From NCBI GenBank assembly GCA_018664115.1, contig JABJOX010000037.1, positions 1 through 47,774 of the forward strand: 47,774 nt of DNA, read 5' to 3'. The DNA comes from Candidatus Woesearchaeota archaeon. GTDB lineage: Archaea > Nanobdellota > Nanobdellia > Woesearchaeales > GW2011-AR9. The translations under genes were made by a program, and so were the position numbers. Below the pieces are notes generated by a model. It had not been told where the DNA came from. It was given only the letters and a program-made list of their open reading frames with translations, and made no database searches. Each line of letters begins with the position of its first letter. Position 1 is the stretch's first letter. Shown here in pieces: positions 25,677 to 34,977 of the stretch.

Positions 25677-27197
25677 TTATTTAACCAATTCTTTTATAAT
25701 TTTGTAAGAACCAAATTTACCCATCTGGGGACCACTTCCTTTTGGACCATGACAATCAGAACCGTAAGTAACAAAGAGATGTAATTTTTCCGCCATCTTT
25801 CTGAAATAATAATTGATTCTATCTTGAGCTTCTGCATGTTTTTTATCACTGCCTTGATAATTGTATAATTCTATCCCATCAAGACCATGCTTCACAAGAT
25901 CTTTTACAAACTTATATGGTGTAAAATCTGAAGTAACCACAAACCATTTTTTTTCTGGTTTCTCCCATTCCTTTTTCATTCCACCACCATATCCTTTTGA
26001 TAAACCGGGATGTGCTAATATCGCTTTACCACCAGCAGCATGAACTACTTCTATAGCTTGGTAAAATGTTGGTTTGGTACCTTTTCCTTCAAATAAAAAT
26101 TTATATTCTTTTTTAAATTCTCCACTAGGCCCTCTTTTTCCATCCAATGCAGATTTAACATCTTCTGTTTTTACCGCAAAATGTTCAAGAAGATAATATA
26201 CAATGTCCATTCTTGATAAAAAAGGGGCAGGATTCTGATAAGTATCCTTTTTATTTCTCCATTTAATTATTTCTTCAACAGATATTGATTTAACATTTTG
26301 TAATTTGTACTTCTTTTTTTTGTTTTCAGTTTTAAAATCTACTGAATTAATATAATTATTAAAAACAGAAATATATGCATTTAATGAAGATAACCTTACC
26401 TCTGCTCTTTGGTCCACAAAATTTTGAATTTTTCTTAGATTTACATTTAAACCAATCAACTCAATATCTTCCACAATAATTTTCCCAGACTTATAATCTG
26501 CATCAATTTCTATTCCAGGAATAACATGAAGCCCTATCTCTTTACCTCTTATTTGTGCTTCTTTAACTCCGTAAGTAGTATCATGATCAGTTAAAGCGAT
26601 AGTGTGCAATCCTCTTTTTTTAGCTTGATCTACAACTTCAGAAGGAGTCCAACCACCATCAGAAGCTTTTGAATGAAGATGAGTATCCATAATAACTTTT
26701 TTCAAACTAACTTCCAGTCCCGCAATCCATTTAATCAAAATATCAACATTCTTCTCAATCTCAGAAGCAAGAGCATTTATCTTAGATTCTTCAACTGCTG
26801 CTTTTTCTTTCAAACCAGATTTTTCTACACGCCGTTTTAATGCAATTTCTCTCATCAAATTCTTCAATTTATCATGAAAATCTCCAGCATAAAAAGAAAA
26901 AGATTTCAATAATTGTCCGGTTTCAACTTCTAATTCCTTTTCTAACTGAGCTAAATTAGGATGTTTCTTAAGTTCTTTAATAACTTCCTCCGCAGCTCTT
27001 TCCCCTTTTCCCTCACATCTAGAAACATATCTTAGTGCTCTTCTTGCTTTACGAGATGCTTTTTTTTCAATTTTAGTTTCTGTCTCTTTCTCTATCTCTT
27101 CAAGATCTTTCTTTAATTTATTAAGATATTTAGATTCAGCAGCAAACCATTCAATCGCCTCTTTAGTTTCTTTTTCTAAATTTTCAAGTAAATCCAT
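25677..27197 (-). CDS. PHP-domain phosphoesterase with long N-terminal coiled coil
   Basis: DTHLHSKASDGGWTPSEVV, ALTDHDTTYGV, HVIPGIEID, ILAHPGLSKG, TYGSDCHGP; start chosen at MDLLENLEK. Confidence 0.88.
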   Translation of the reverse strand: MDLLENLEKETKEAIEWFAAESKYLNKLKKDLEEIEKETETKIEKKASRKARRALRYVSRCEGKGERAAEEVIKELKKHPNLAQLEKELEVETGQLLKSFSFYAGDFHDKLKNLMREIALKRRVEKSGLKEKAAVEESKINALASEIEKNVDILIKWIAGLEVSLKKVIMDTHLHSKASDGGWTPSEVVDQAKKRGLHTIALTDHDTTYGVKEAQIRGKEIGLHVIPGIEIDADYKSGKIIVEDIELIGLNVNLRKIQNFVDQRAEVRLSSLNAYISVFNNYINSVDFKTENKKKKYKLQNVKSISVEEIIKWRNKKDTYQNPAPFLSRMDIVYYLLEHFAVKTEDVKSALDGKRGPSGEFKKEYKFLFEGKGTKPTFYQAIEVVHAAGGKAILAHPGLSKGYGGGMKKEWEKPEKKWFVVTSDFTPYKFVKDLVKHGLDGIELYNYQGSDKKHAEAQDRINYYFRKMAEKLHLFVTYGSDCHGPKGSGPQMGKFGSYKIIKELVK

Positions 27198-27275
27198 AAC
27201 CAGTAGTAAAATGACCAATTATATAAATAATTCTATAATCACTTATCTTATCTTTCCTCACTTTTTACCACAACA

Positions 27276-27301
27276 TTTATAAATAAATTAACAATAGTTA
27301 A
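27276..27301 (+). promoter_or_regulatory. TATA box (27276-27285) and overlapping inverted repeat TTAACAATAGTTAA (27288-27301)
   Basis: TTTATAAATA then TTAAC-AATA-GTTAA directly before ATG 27307. Confidence 0.5.
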
Positions 27302-27306
27302 TTAAA

Positions 27307-27474
27307 ATGGTAAGTTACAGCTCAAATACAGGATATGCAAGCAGTTCAGGCTACAAAGTAGTAGGTTACGGTTCATCTGGAACTAGTTATTCAGTAACAA
27401 CTTCATCCTGGAAAAAGACTACTTGCTGCGGTGCTAGAAGGTTTGGACAACAATGTAGCGATTGCCCCGCATAA
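27307..27474 (+). CDS. 55-aa Ser/Tyr/Gly-rich Cys protein ending CSDCPA
   Basis: MVSYSSNTGYASSSGYKVVGYGSSGTSYSVTTSSWKKTTCCGARRFGQQCSDCPA; below ORF-track cutoff. Confidence 0.65.
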   Translation: MVSYSSNTGYASSSGYKVVGYGSSGTSYSVTTSSWKKTTCCGARRFGQQCSDCPA

Positions 27475-27507
27475 ACAAAATGGTGACTAAGTGAATGAAA
27501 TGAACGC

Positions 27508-27567
27508 ATGTCGCCGTCTTTGTATGATAAACTTTGTAAAGTTTATTGTTCAGACTGTCCCGCGTAA
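27508..27567 (+). CDS. 19-aa micro-ORF ending CSDCPA
   Basis: MSPSLYDKLCKVYCSDCPA; same C-terminus as the preceding ORF. Confidence 0.35.
   Translation: MSPSLYDKLCKVYCSDCPA
27527..27546. promoter_or_regulatory. Candidate operator palindrome
   Basis: ATAAACTTT-GT-AAAGTTTAT, 9-bp arms with a 2-bp centre, 36 nt before the HTH regulator ATG. Confidence 0.45.
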
Positions 27568-27582
27568 AAAGAGGTAAACAAA

Positions 27583-27954
27583 ATGTCAGCAAAACTAATC
27601 TTCCCCCAAGAAATCGAAGTATGGTATATCCTACCAGCAATTAGAAAGAAAATCTCCTTGAAACTAGCAGAAAATCTTCCCCAAAAAGATGTTGCAGTAA
27701 TTATGGGCGTTACGCCAGCAGCAATTTCGCAATATAAAAAACAAAAGCGAGCAAAAGAAGAAATTTTCGATCAAGAGATGGAAAAAGAATTAACAATCTC
27801 TGTCAAAAACATTATCAAAGACAATAACAATTTGGGTGACGAAATTATCCGGCTAAATACTCTTTTGAAAAAAAAAGGAATTTTATGTAAAATCTACAAA
27901 AACGTTTGTGCTTTGAAAAAAAGTCAAAAATGTACTTATTGTAACCAAAAATGA
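27583..27954 (+). CDS. HTH regulator with C-terminal 4-Cys (putative Fe-S) motif
   Basis: VAVIMGVTPAAISQYKKQKRAKE HTH; GILCKIYKNVCALKKSQKCTYCNQK. Confidence 0.8.
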   Translation: MSAKLIFPQEIEVWYILPAIRKKISLKLAENLPQKDVAVIMGVTPAAISQYKKQKRAKEEIFDQEMEKELTISVKNIIKDNNNLGDEIIRLNTLLKKKGILCKIYKNVCALKKSQKCTYCNQK

Positions 27955-29096
27955 CAACTAAAATAATCTATCTGGACCATGCAGCTTCAACTCCTTTAGA
28001 TCCAGCAGTAAAAAAAGAAATGGATGCAATCAAAACTTATGCCAATCCCAGCGCTTTGCACCAATTGGGATTAGAAGCAAAAGAAATTCTTAACAATTCC
28101 AGAAGTAAAATAGCAGAAATTCTCAATTGCAAACCAGAAGAAATTATTTTCACTTCTGGTGGAACTGAATCAATTAATCTAGCCATAAAAGGGATCGCTC
28201 AAAACAAAGGACACATCATTACCAGCAAAATCGAACATCCGGCAGTATTAGAAACATGTAAATTCTTAGAAAAGAATGGATTTTCTGTAACTTACCTTGA
28301 TGTTGACAAAGATGGTTTAGTAAATCCAAAAGATATTGAAAAAGCAATCACTAAAGAAACAATCTTGATTTCAATCATGTACGCTAATAATGAAATTGGT
28401 ACTATCCAACCCGTAAAAGAAATTGCTAAAATCGCCAAAAAACATAACATCCCTTTTCATACCGATGCTTGTCAAGCCGGTTTCTTAGATTTAAACATCA
28501 ATGCAGACCTAATTACTTTAAACGGTTCAAAAATATATGGCCCGAAAGGAATTGGCATCCTTTACAAAAAGAAAAGTATTCAATTAGAACCGTTAATGCA
28601 TGGCGGCGGACAAGAATTCCATCTTAGAAGCGGAACTGAAAACTTAACTAATATAGTTGGCTTTGCCAAAGCTTTAGAACTTGCTCAAAAAGAAGATAAT
28701 AACAAAATCATCAAACTAAGAGATTATTTTATTGAAAAAGTTCAGAAAGAAATACCCAGAACTTTCATTAATGGCCATAAAAAAGAACGCTTACCAAACA
28801 ACGCTAACATTTCATTCTTAGATGTAGAGGGAGAATCTATTTTGTTATACTTAGACCATAAAGGAATCTTGGTATCCACTGGTTCTGCTTGTTCCTCAGA
28901 AAAACTAGAAATTAGCCATGTTTTAGATGCAATTGGTATTAAACATGATGCCGCCCATGGTTCAATCAGATTCTCTTTAGGTAAATCCACTACAAAAGAA
29001 GAATTAGATTACGTTGTTAAAGAGCTAAAACAAATTATTCAATCATTAAGAATGCTTTCACCAATCCATTTGAATAAAGAGGAAATTAGAAAATGA
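27951..29096 (+). CDS. Cysteine desulfurase (IscS/NifS-like)
   Basis: YLDHAASTPLDP, FTSGGTESINLAIKG, HTDACQAGF, NGSKIYGPKGIGILY, GSACSS. Confidence 0.96.
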   Translation: MTTKIIYLDHAASTPLDPAVKKEMDAIKTYANPSALHQLGLEAKEILNNSRSKIAEILNCKPEEIIFTSGGTESINLAIKGIAQNKGHIITSKIEHPAVLETCKFLEKNGFSVTYLDVDKDGLVNPKDIEKAITKETILISIMYANNEIGTIQPVKEIAKIAKKHNIPFHTDACQAGFLDLNINADLITLNGSKIYGPKGIGILYKKKSIQLEPLMHGGGQEFHLRSGTENLTNIVGFAKALELAQKEDNNKIIKLRDYFIEKVQKEIPRTFINGHKKERLPNNANISFLDVEGESILLYLDHKGILVSTGSACSSEKLEISHVLDAIGIKHDAAHGSIRFSLGKSTTKEELDYVVKELKQIIQSLRMLSPIHLNKEEIRK

Positions 29097-29518
29097 AAAT
29101 TATAGGATATAAACAAGATAAAGCTTGGCTTTATTCGAACAAAGTAAAAGAACACTTCTTTAATCCAAAAAATATTTTTAAAAGTGATCAAGAATTGGAA
29201 GATTACAAAAATAATGCCGATGGAATTGGTCAAGTGGGTTCGCCCGCTTGTGGTGACGTAATGGAAATGTTCATTAAAGTTAAAGATGGAAAAATCAAAG
29301 AATGTCGTTGGCGAACTTTTGGTTGTGCATCTGCAATCGCTTCAACATCAATATTATCTGAGATGGTTATTGGCAAAACTTTAGCGGAAGCAAAAAAAAT
29401 AACACCAAAAGATATTGTTAAAGCACTTGGTGGTTTACCTGCAAGAAAAATTCATTGTTCAATCTTGGGAGACCAAGCATTAAGAAAAGCTATTGAAAAT
29501 TACGAGGGGAAAAAATGA
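29093..29518 (+). CDS. iscU: Fe-S cluster scaffold IscU
   Basis: GSPACGDVMEMFIKV, FGCASAIASTSILSEMVIGKT, KIHCSILGDQALRKAI: three conserved Cys. Confidence 0.95.
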   Translation: MKIIGYKQDKAWLYSNKVKEHFFNPKNIFKSDQELEDYKNNADGIGQVGSPACGDVMEMFIKVKDGKIKECRWRTFGCASAIASTSILSEMVIGKTLAEAKKITPKDIVKALGGLPARKIHCSILGDQALRKAIENYEGKK

Positions 29519-30036
29519 TACCTACAGAAATATTAAGTGCAGAACACCAAAATATTCTCAAAGCAATCAATTTGTTATTAAAAGAATGTCAAGAAATTGA
29601 ATCTGGAAAAGAATTAAACAAAATTTTTTTCAACAATGCAATTTATTTTATTCAACATTATGCTGATAAATTTCATCATGCTAAAGAAGAAGATATTTTG
29701 TTTAAAGAATTAGGTAAAGACACTGTAGAAATGCATTGCAATCCATCAACCCAAATGTTATACGAACATGATTTAGGAAGAGGATTTGTCAAAGAAATGA
29801 TAGATGGCCTTAAAAATAATGATAAAGAACAAATAATTCAAAATGCAAGAAGTTATGGACAACTACTTCAAGAACACATTAGTAAAGAGGACAATATTCT
29901 TTATCCCATGGCAAATGAAGCTTTAAATTTAAACATTCAAACTTCTATGAGTGAAGAATTTGAGAGAGTAGAAGAAGAAATGAAAGAAATGAAAGAAAAA
30001 TGTTTATCTTTTCTTGGAGAAAAAAATGAATCTTAA
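29515..30036 (+). CDS. Hemerythrin domain protein
   Basis: EHQNIL, HYADKFHHAKEEDILF, YEHDLGRGF, HISKEDNILYPMA. Confidence 0.9.
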   Translation: MIPTEILSAEHQNILKAINLLLKECQEIESGKELNKIFFNNAIYFIQHYADKFHHAKEEDILFKELGKDTVEMHCNPSTQMLYEHDLGRGFVKEMIDGLKNNDKEQIIQNARSYGQLLQEHISKEDNILYPMANEALNLNIQTSMSEEFERVEEEMKEMKEKCLSFLGEKNES

Positions 30037-30319
30037 AGAACAAATTGAATATCCTGCAAATGGAGTGTTAAGTAAAGTTATCTCTAAAACCGAAAAAAAT
30101 AATCTAACTTTATTCTCTATGGCCGCTAATACAGATATTGGCACACACACTTCTACTAAAGAAGGGTTTGTTTATGTGATTGAAGGTAAAGGAACGTTCG
30201 TTTTAAATGAAGAAGAAATTGAAATGCTTCCCGGAACAATAATTTTTATGGGTCAAAACGCTCCGCATTCCTTGAAAGCAGAAGAAAATACTAGTTTCTT
30301 GCTAAGTCTGAATAATTGA
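30014..30319 (+). CDS. Cupin domain protein
   Basis: GTHTSTKEGFVYVIEGKGTFVLNEEEIEMLPGTIIFMGQNAPHSLKA. Confidence 0.9.
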   Translation: MEKKMNLKEQIEYPANGVLSKVISKTEKNNLTLFSMAANTDIGTHTSTKEGFVYVIEGKGTFVLNEEEIEMLPGTIIFMGQNAPHSLKAEENTSFLLSLNN

Positions 30320-30420
30320 AAAGAATTATAAACTCAATCAAATTATTTCCAATTAAATCAATTGAGAGCAGTGATTTAACTTGGATGGTCCCAGATGAGC
30401 TTTGTGGAGTTACGCCCACC

Positions 30421-30891
30421 TCAATTATATTTAAGATAACACTGATCCTTTGGAGAACCAGATGGATTCATTTTTACAATCCCAGCTTCCGTAGCTTCTC
30501 TTAAAATGTGTATTGCTGCAAGAACATAAGTTCCTTTGCGAGGCATTAACATTTGACATTCACGAATATCAATATCCTCTTTTTGTGTAGTTGAACTCAT
30601 TACTTCAACAATATCGGAGGCTTCATATATAAAAGCATCAACTTCACTTAAATCAGGGTTTCTTTGTCGTGCATGTGCAACAATCCTAACTATTTTTCCA
30701 ATATCTAAAGTATCACCAAAAGAATCTTTAACAACTTGCCTACCAGTATCAGTTAAATTTCTATCCAAACTGGGAACTATCAAATCTTGTCGATCTAAAC
30801 CATGTAAATATTTAAGATAAACCTGGGTTCTTGAATCCTGATAATCTAATTTAGCAATATTCCCTTGAGACATAATTAAAAAGTACCCCAC
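30421..30891 (-). CDS. Hypothetical protein
   Basis: 156-aa ORF, near-tandem with orc1/cdc6. Confidence 0.6.
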   Translation of the reverse strand: MGYFLIMSQGNIAKLDYQDSRTQVYLKYLHGLDRQDLIVPSLDRNLTDTGRQVVKDSFGDTLDIGKIVRIVAHARQRNPDLSEVDAFIYEASDIVEVMSSTTQKEDIDIRECQMLMPRKGTYVLAAIHILREATEAGIVKMNPSGSPKDQCYLKYN

Positions 30892-30912
30892 TAATTATAT
30901 AAAGATTATGAA

Positions 30913-31980
30913 TTAGAATTCAGTCAACTTTTTCTCAGAAGAATAATTCAGAATAGTAGTATTTCCCTCAAGACCAGTAACTTTCTCAGTAAAAATAAAT
31001 CTGCCTTCAGTCAACTTATTAATCCTTCTCTGAAAACTCTTATAACTCATCTCGCCACCTTTCTGACCATAAGCAACATAAACATCACCAATTTTATTAC
31101 CAGAATGTTCTTTTACCAAATTGAGGATTAAAAGTAAATCTGCATCCAATCCCTCTTTAGGTTTAATATGAAATTCATTTGCTTTTCTAATCGCTTCCGC
31201 CACTTGCGGTAAAGTAATCTTTCTTGAACTTCTTTCTTCTGCAAGGTTGCCCGCTTCTTTCATCAAATAAAGACCCACACGAACATCCTGTACCGAAGTA
31301 CATTTTTGAACAATCTCAATAAACGCTTCATCATCCCAACAATTCTGTACAAAAGCATATTCTCTTCTTTGTTTTAGAATCCCCGCAATTTCTGCTTCAT
31401 TATAAGCTGGAAAATTTAAAAATTCCGGATTTAATCTACTTCTAATTCGTTCATCCATTTCTGAATAAGAGTCACGATAATTTGTCAAAAGAATAATTGA
31501 TTTCCGATAAATGTCTTCTAGAATAGTATAAAGAAAATCTGTATCTTCTAACTTATCAATTTCATCAAAAACAAACACTACTGACTTCTTGTTCAATTTC
31601 TCTTTAATTAATGTAAATAAATCTGACGTTTTTTTGTTTTGTAAAAATTTAAAACCTAAATCATCACAAATCTTTGAATAAATTTTAAATGTAGTATTTT
31701 CCTTCCAACAATTGATGTAAACAGAAGCAACTTCATCAGTCTCTTCTTCCAACTCTCGAAGAACATGCTTACAAGCAGTAGTCTTTCCCACTCCTGGAAC
31801 TCCGTAAACAAATAAATTTCTGCCATTATGCCCTTGTAATAAAGGACGAATAGCAATCGCAAACTGTTTTTGTTCGGCTTCCCGAAACTTCATAATCTTG
31901 GGCTGAAAATCATAATCTAGAACAACCGTATCCCTAAATAACGTTTCACCACTTTTTAACATCTCTTTAAACATCGACAT
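30913..31980 (-). CDS. cdc6: Orc1/Cdc6 replication initiator
   Basis: LFVYGVPGVGKTTACKHVL, VVFVFDEIDKL, ILLTNYRDSYSEMDERIRSRL, C-terminal wHTH. Confidence 0.93.
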   Translation of the reverse strand: MSMFKEMLKSGETLFRDTVVLDYDFQPKIMKFREAEQKQFAIAIRPLLQGHNGRNLFVYGVPGVGKTTACKHVLRELEEETDEVASVYINCWKENTTFKIYSKICDDLGFKFLQNKKTSDLFTLIKEKLNKKSVVFVFDEIDKLEDTDFLYTILEDIYRKSIILLTNYRDSYSEMDERIRSRLNPEFLNFPAYNEAEIAGILKQRREYAFVQNCWDDEAFIEIVQKCTSVQDVRVGLYLMKEAGNLAEERSSRKITLPQVAEAIRKANEFHIKPKEGLDADLLLILNLVKEHSGNKIGDVYVAYGQKGGEMSYKSFQRRINKLTEGRFIFTEKVTGLEGNTTILNYSSEKKLTEF

Positions 31981-32027
31981 AATAATAAATAAAATAAGAA
32001 GTTCTTTATATTAATTGTGTAAATAGA

Positions 32028-32738
32028 CTATCCTTGTACAATCGTTCCTTTCAATCCCTGCACATCATCAGATAATACTTTTTCTAACTGCGATTCTTGA
32101 CAAATGTAAAGAGTAATAAAAGAATTCTCTAATCCTAACTTCGCTGCTAACGGATCTAAAGGCGTATTTAATCTAGGAACCCATTTGGTACCAACTAAAT
32201 CAACCATCTTTTGCCAAGTAGCTTCCGGAAGATCTTCTGCATCCGCTAATCTTTGATTTCTTTCTTCTTTAGATAAATCTTTAACTTCTAATGGGGATAA
32301 ATCTTTAACAACTTCAAAATCGCTGATTTTAATAACTTTCTCTGCACCATAAGTAACTGCTAAAGTCATTGTTACATAATCAGTACTATTGCCTGGTTTC
32401 CAACCACCCGCAAAATAAATTCTATATCCAGCTGTTTTCTGAGTTGGATCTTTAATAACATCAGGACAAACTTTTTCTATACCTGAATCTTGAAATCTTT
32501 TGATAACATACTCGGCATTTTCCCAAGTAGCTTCTATTCCAAGCCAATCTTTTCGTTCATCATCAGCATCAGCTTCTTCTGCTTGCTTTTTTCCAGCTAA
32601 AGCTCCACCACCAATAATAATCATAAATTCTTGCTCAGAATACTTTTTAGTTAAATCAATTAAACTATCAATAAAAGAATCATCCCTTGTTTCGGGTGTT
32701 AGACTTACTTTTGACCCCCCGTATTTAATTATGTTCAT
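32028..32738 (-). CDS. pyrH: Amino acid kinase family, archaeal UMP kinase-like
   Basis: IIKYGGSKVS, MIIIGGGALAGKKQ, GGWKPGNSTDYVTMTLAVTYGAEKVIKISDF. Confidence 0.8.
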   Translation of the reverse strand: MNIIKYGGSKVSLTPETRDDSFIDSLIDLTKKYSEQEFMIIIGGGALAGKKQAEEADADDERKDWLGIEATWENAEYVIKRFQDSGIEKVCPDVIKDPTQKTAGYRIYFAGGWKPGNSTDYVTMTLAVTYGAEKVIKISDFEVVKDLSPLEVKDLSKEERNQRLADAEDLPEATWQKMVDLVGTKWVPRLNTPLDPLAAKLGLENSFITLYICQESQLEKVLSDDVQGLKGTIVQG

Positions 32739-32846
32739 TTTTTCCTCCAGGTGAAAAATGAACGACCAAAATTATTTTTAATTTTGTGTATGTTCATAAA
32801 GAAATAAAATTAAGAGTCGTTTATTAACTTTTTGGAAAAATACTCC

Positions 32847-33686
32847 CTAAGTATACTCAAAAATCAAATCTTTTGCTTTTACTTTTTCCATAACAATAAT
32901 CTGATAAGCAGGTTCTGGCCTGTCAGGTAAAAATTTATAAATCGCAGGGAACTCCCAAGCCATTTTCCTCCCTACAAAAAAACGTTTCAACTTACTTTTA
33001 AAATTATCATAAGAACCACCATAAATAGGTTTATGTTCAGTTATCCAAGATTCAGAAAAAGCAGGATTAGAGAGTCTTAGTTTTAAGACCAAAGTTTTTT
33101 TCTGATACCTAATACTTTTTGCCCATTCCAAAACAGATTCAACAAATTCAAATTCATTTTTACTAATGACCTTTCTAACTTCCTCTTTTTCATTATAAGC
33201 TTCAATAATACTCTCAGCAGTAATTTGAATCCCTTTCATATATTCTCCGCCCCTTTTTCCACCAAGACCAAAGTCTGTTTTAATCCAAAAATGATTTGTG
33301 GTCCAAAAAGTCTTTTCAACAAGTTCTAAATCAACATGTAACCTAGAATCTTTCAAGTTCCAGGACAAATATTCACTAAGAACACCATAGACGGGTCTAA
33401 CCTTCTGTATGATTCTAAAGAAACGTTTTATTTTTCTGCTAAAAGGACGCTTCTTAGGGTCTAAACCATTTTTTCTAATAAAATCTTCATAAACAATACC
33501 AGAACCATGGTATGCCCAACCATCATAAATATGTTGATACCACCACCCATAAAGATAATTTTCAATTTGGTCTTCATTACTTACATTTAACAATTGATGA
33601 CCTTCTAAATGAACAATTTCATAAATTAATTGTTCTGCTTTATAAAATAATTTTTCTGAATCTAAATCTCTTAGCTTGTTTTGCAT
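32847..33686 (-). CDS. Hypothetical protein
   Basis: 279-aa ORF. Confidence 0.65.
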   Translation of the reverse strand: MQNKLRDLDSEKLFYKAEQLIYEIVHLEGHQLLNVSNEDQIENYLYGWWYQHIYDGWAYHGSGIVYEDFIRKNGLDPKKRPFSRKIKRFFRIIQKVRPVYGVLSEYLSWNLKDSRLHVDLELVEKTFWTTNHFWIKTDFGLGGKRGGEYMKGIQITAESIIEAYNEKEEVRKVISKNEFEFVESVLEWAKSIRYQKKTLVLKLRLSNPAFSESWITEHKPIYGGSYDNFKSKLKRFFVGRKMAWEFPAIYKFLPDRPEPAYQIIVMEKVKAKDLIFEYT

Positions 33687-33888
33687 CTTTTAATACAATT
33701 GCACATTCTTCAAGAAGTTTTTCATCACCGTGTTCCTGCTGTATTCTAGCCAATTCATCAAGATCAAACTTAATGATTCTTTTAAGTTCTTTTCTAGCTT
33801 TACCAATTTTATTTTTTTCTAAATGCTCATGAGCAGCTTTAGCTAAAATTAATATCCTCTTAATATCTTTAATAATTCTACTATCCAT
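33640..33888 (-). CDS. Small helical hypothetical protein (start likely MDSRIIKD)
   Basis: Track ORF begins at 33999 inside the neighbouring gene; internal ATG at 33888 is more plausible. Confidence 0.5.
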   Translation of the reverse strand: MDSRIIKDIKRILILAKAAHEHLEKNKIGKARKELKRIIKFDLDELARIQQEHGDEKLLEECAIVLKDAKQAKRFRFRKIIL

Positions 33889-33940
33889 CAAAGCTAAGAA
33901 TAAAGAACAAATTAATAAAGTTTTGGAAAAAAAGGAAAAA

Positions 33941-34381
33941 TCATTCCAACTTAATTGTATAAGTCGGCCCTTTCTTTCCATCTTTATTTGCCCAAGCAAC
34001 TTCTACTTTATCATCTGCTAAAGCCTCTAAACTAACATAGTCATGGTACAACATATCGCGCTTATCAAAACGCGAATCGTATTGATCCCTAGTTCTGATT
34101 TCATTAGTGGATATTTTTTTAATTTCTCCTTCTGGACCAAAATGATATAATGCTACCCACTCACTTGTTCCAACTCCTCCTTTAAATTCGTTCCAGTAAC
34201 GTGATTCCCATTTAGCTGCTACTACTTTATGTTCACCAACCCCCAAATACTCTACGTCAGTTGGATGTTCCCGGTAATGCTTTCCTCCCCTTTCCGAAAC
34301 ACGTTTCAGTATTTTTTCAACTCCCGGCAAATGTTCTTCCGCTTCAGTAATTTTTTCTTCTATAGTTTTTTCAGTTTTCAT
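33941..34381 (-). CDS. Member 1 of a three-copy paralogous family
   Basis: EEKITEAEEHLPGV...HKVVAAKWESRYWNE...VSLEALADDKVEVAWANKDGKKGPTYTIKLE; GGAGG SD. Confidence 0.75.
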   Translation of the reverse strand: MKTEKTIEEKITEAEEHLPGVEKILKRVSERGGKHYREHPTDVEYLGVGEHKVVAAKWESRYWNEFKGGVGTSEWVALYHFGPEGEIKKISTNEIRTRDQYDSRFDKRDMLYHDYVSLEALADDKVEVAWANKDGKKGPTYTIKLE

Positions 34382-34959
34382 TTTTTACCTCCAAATTCTT
34401 CTTCCAAAAACGATTTCATTGTTTTATCAATAAGCTCCTGTTTAAACCCAATCAAATGTTGATACAATCCTGCAGCATAACTCAGATCAGAACAAGGACC
34501 ACCACCATTCAAATCAACTCCATAACGTTTGTTAAGATTTACAACCATTGTCGGAACTTTACCAGAATCTAATAATTCTTGTTCTAAAGGAGCATAACCT
34601 GCAATAGCTTCTTCTACAGTGGCGAAAGTAACTACTTCTTCAAAATCTGCAATTGGAAAACCAGGGCCATCATACCCAAAATCAATCTCTGAAGTTCTTG
34701 CATAAACTAAAACTTCAACATCATTCTCTGTAAATCTTTCTTCAAAATGATTAGGATTAAGATCCAATAAACACATCCCTAATTGTTGCCTTTCTTTTTC
34801 TTCATCAGAATGACAATCAAACAACAATCGAGAAGGGTCACTAAGTGAATATGCTGGTTTACTTTGTAAACTGGTATATTCTGGAACTCTTTCTGATTTT
34901 TGTTCTGGATCATCCCCTAATCCTAGCCCCTTACTAATTTTCATCTCTAATTTTTTCAT
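34378..34959 (-). CDS. Hypothetical protein
   Basis: 193-aa ORF; GGAGG SD; ATGA overlap with next gene. Confidence 0.7.
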   Translation of the reverse strand: MKKLEMKISKGLGLGDDPEQKSERVPEYTSLQSKPAYSLSDPSRLLFDCHSDEEKERQQLGMCLLDLNPNHFEERFTENDVEVLVYARTSEIDFGYDGPGFPIADFEEVVTFATVEEAIAGYAPLEQELLDSGKVPTMVVNLNKRYGVDLNGGGPCSDLSYAAGLYQHLIGFKQELIDKTMKSFLEEEFGGKK

Positions 34960-34977
34960 TTTTATTATTCCTCCATT

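Noticed and set aside
30316-30504. 62-aa TTG-start ORF with MOSC-like N-terminus (LFPIKSIE)
   Set aside because: Short, overlaps the opposite-strand gene end, and the resemblance is too weak to call a gene or a pseudogene.
31981-32027. Replication origin next to orc1/cdc6
   Set aside because: Only 47 bp of AT-rich sequence upstream of cdc6 and no recognisable ORB repeats.
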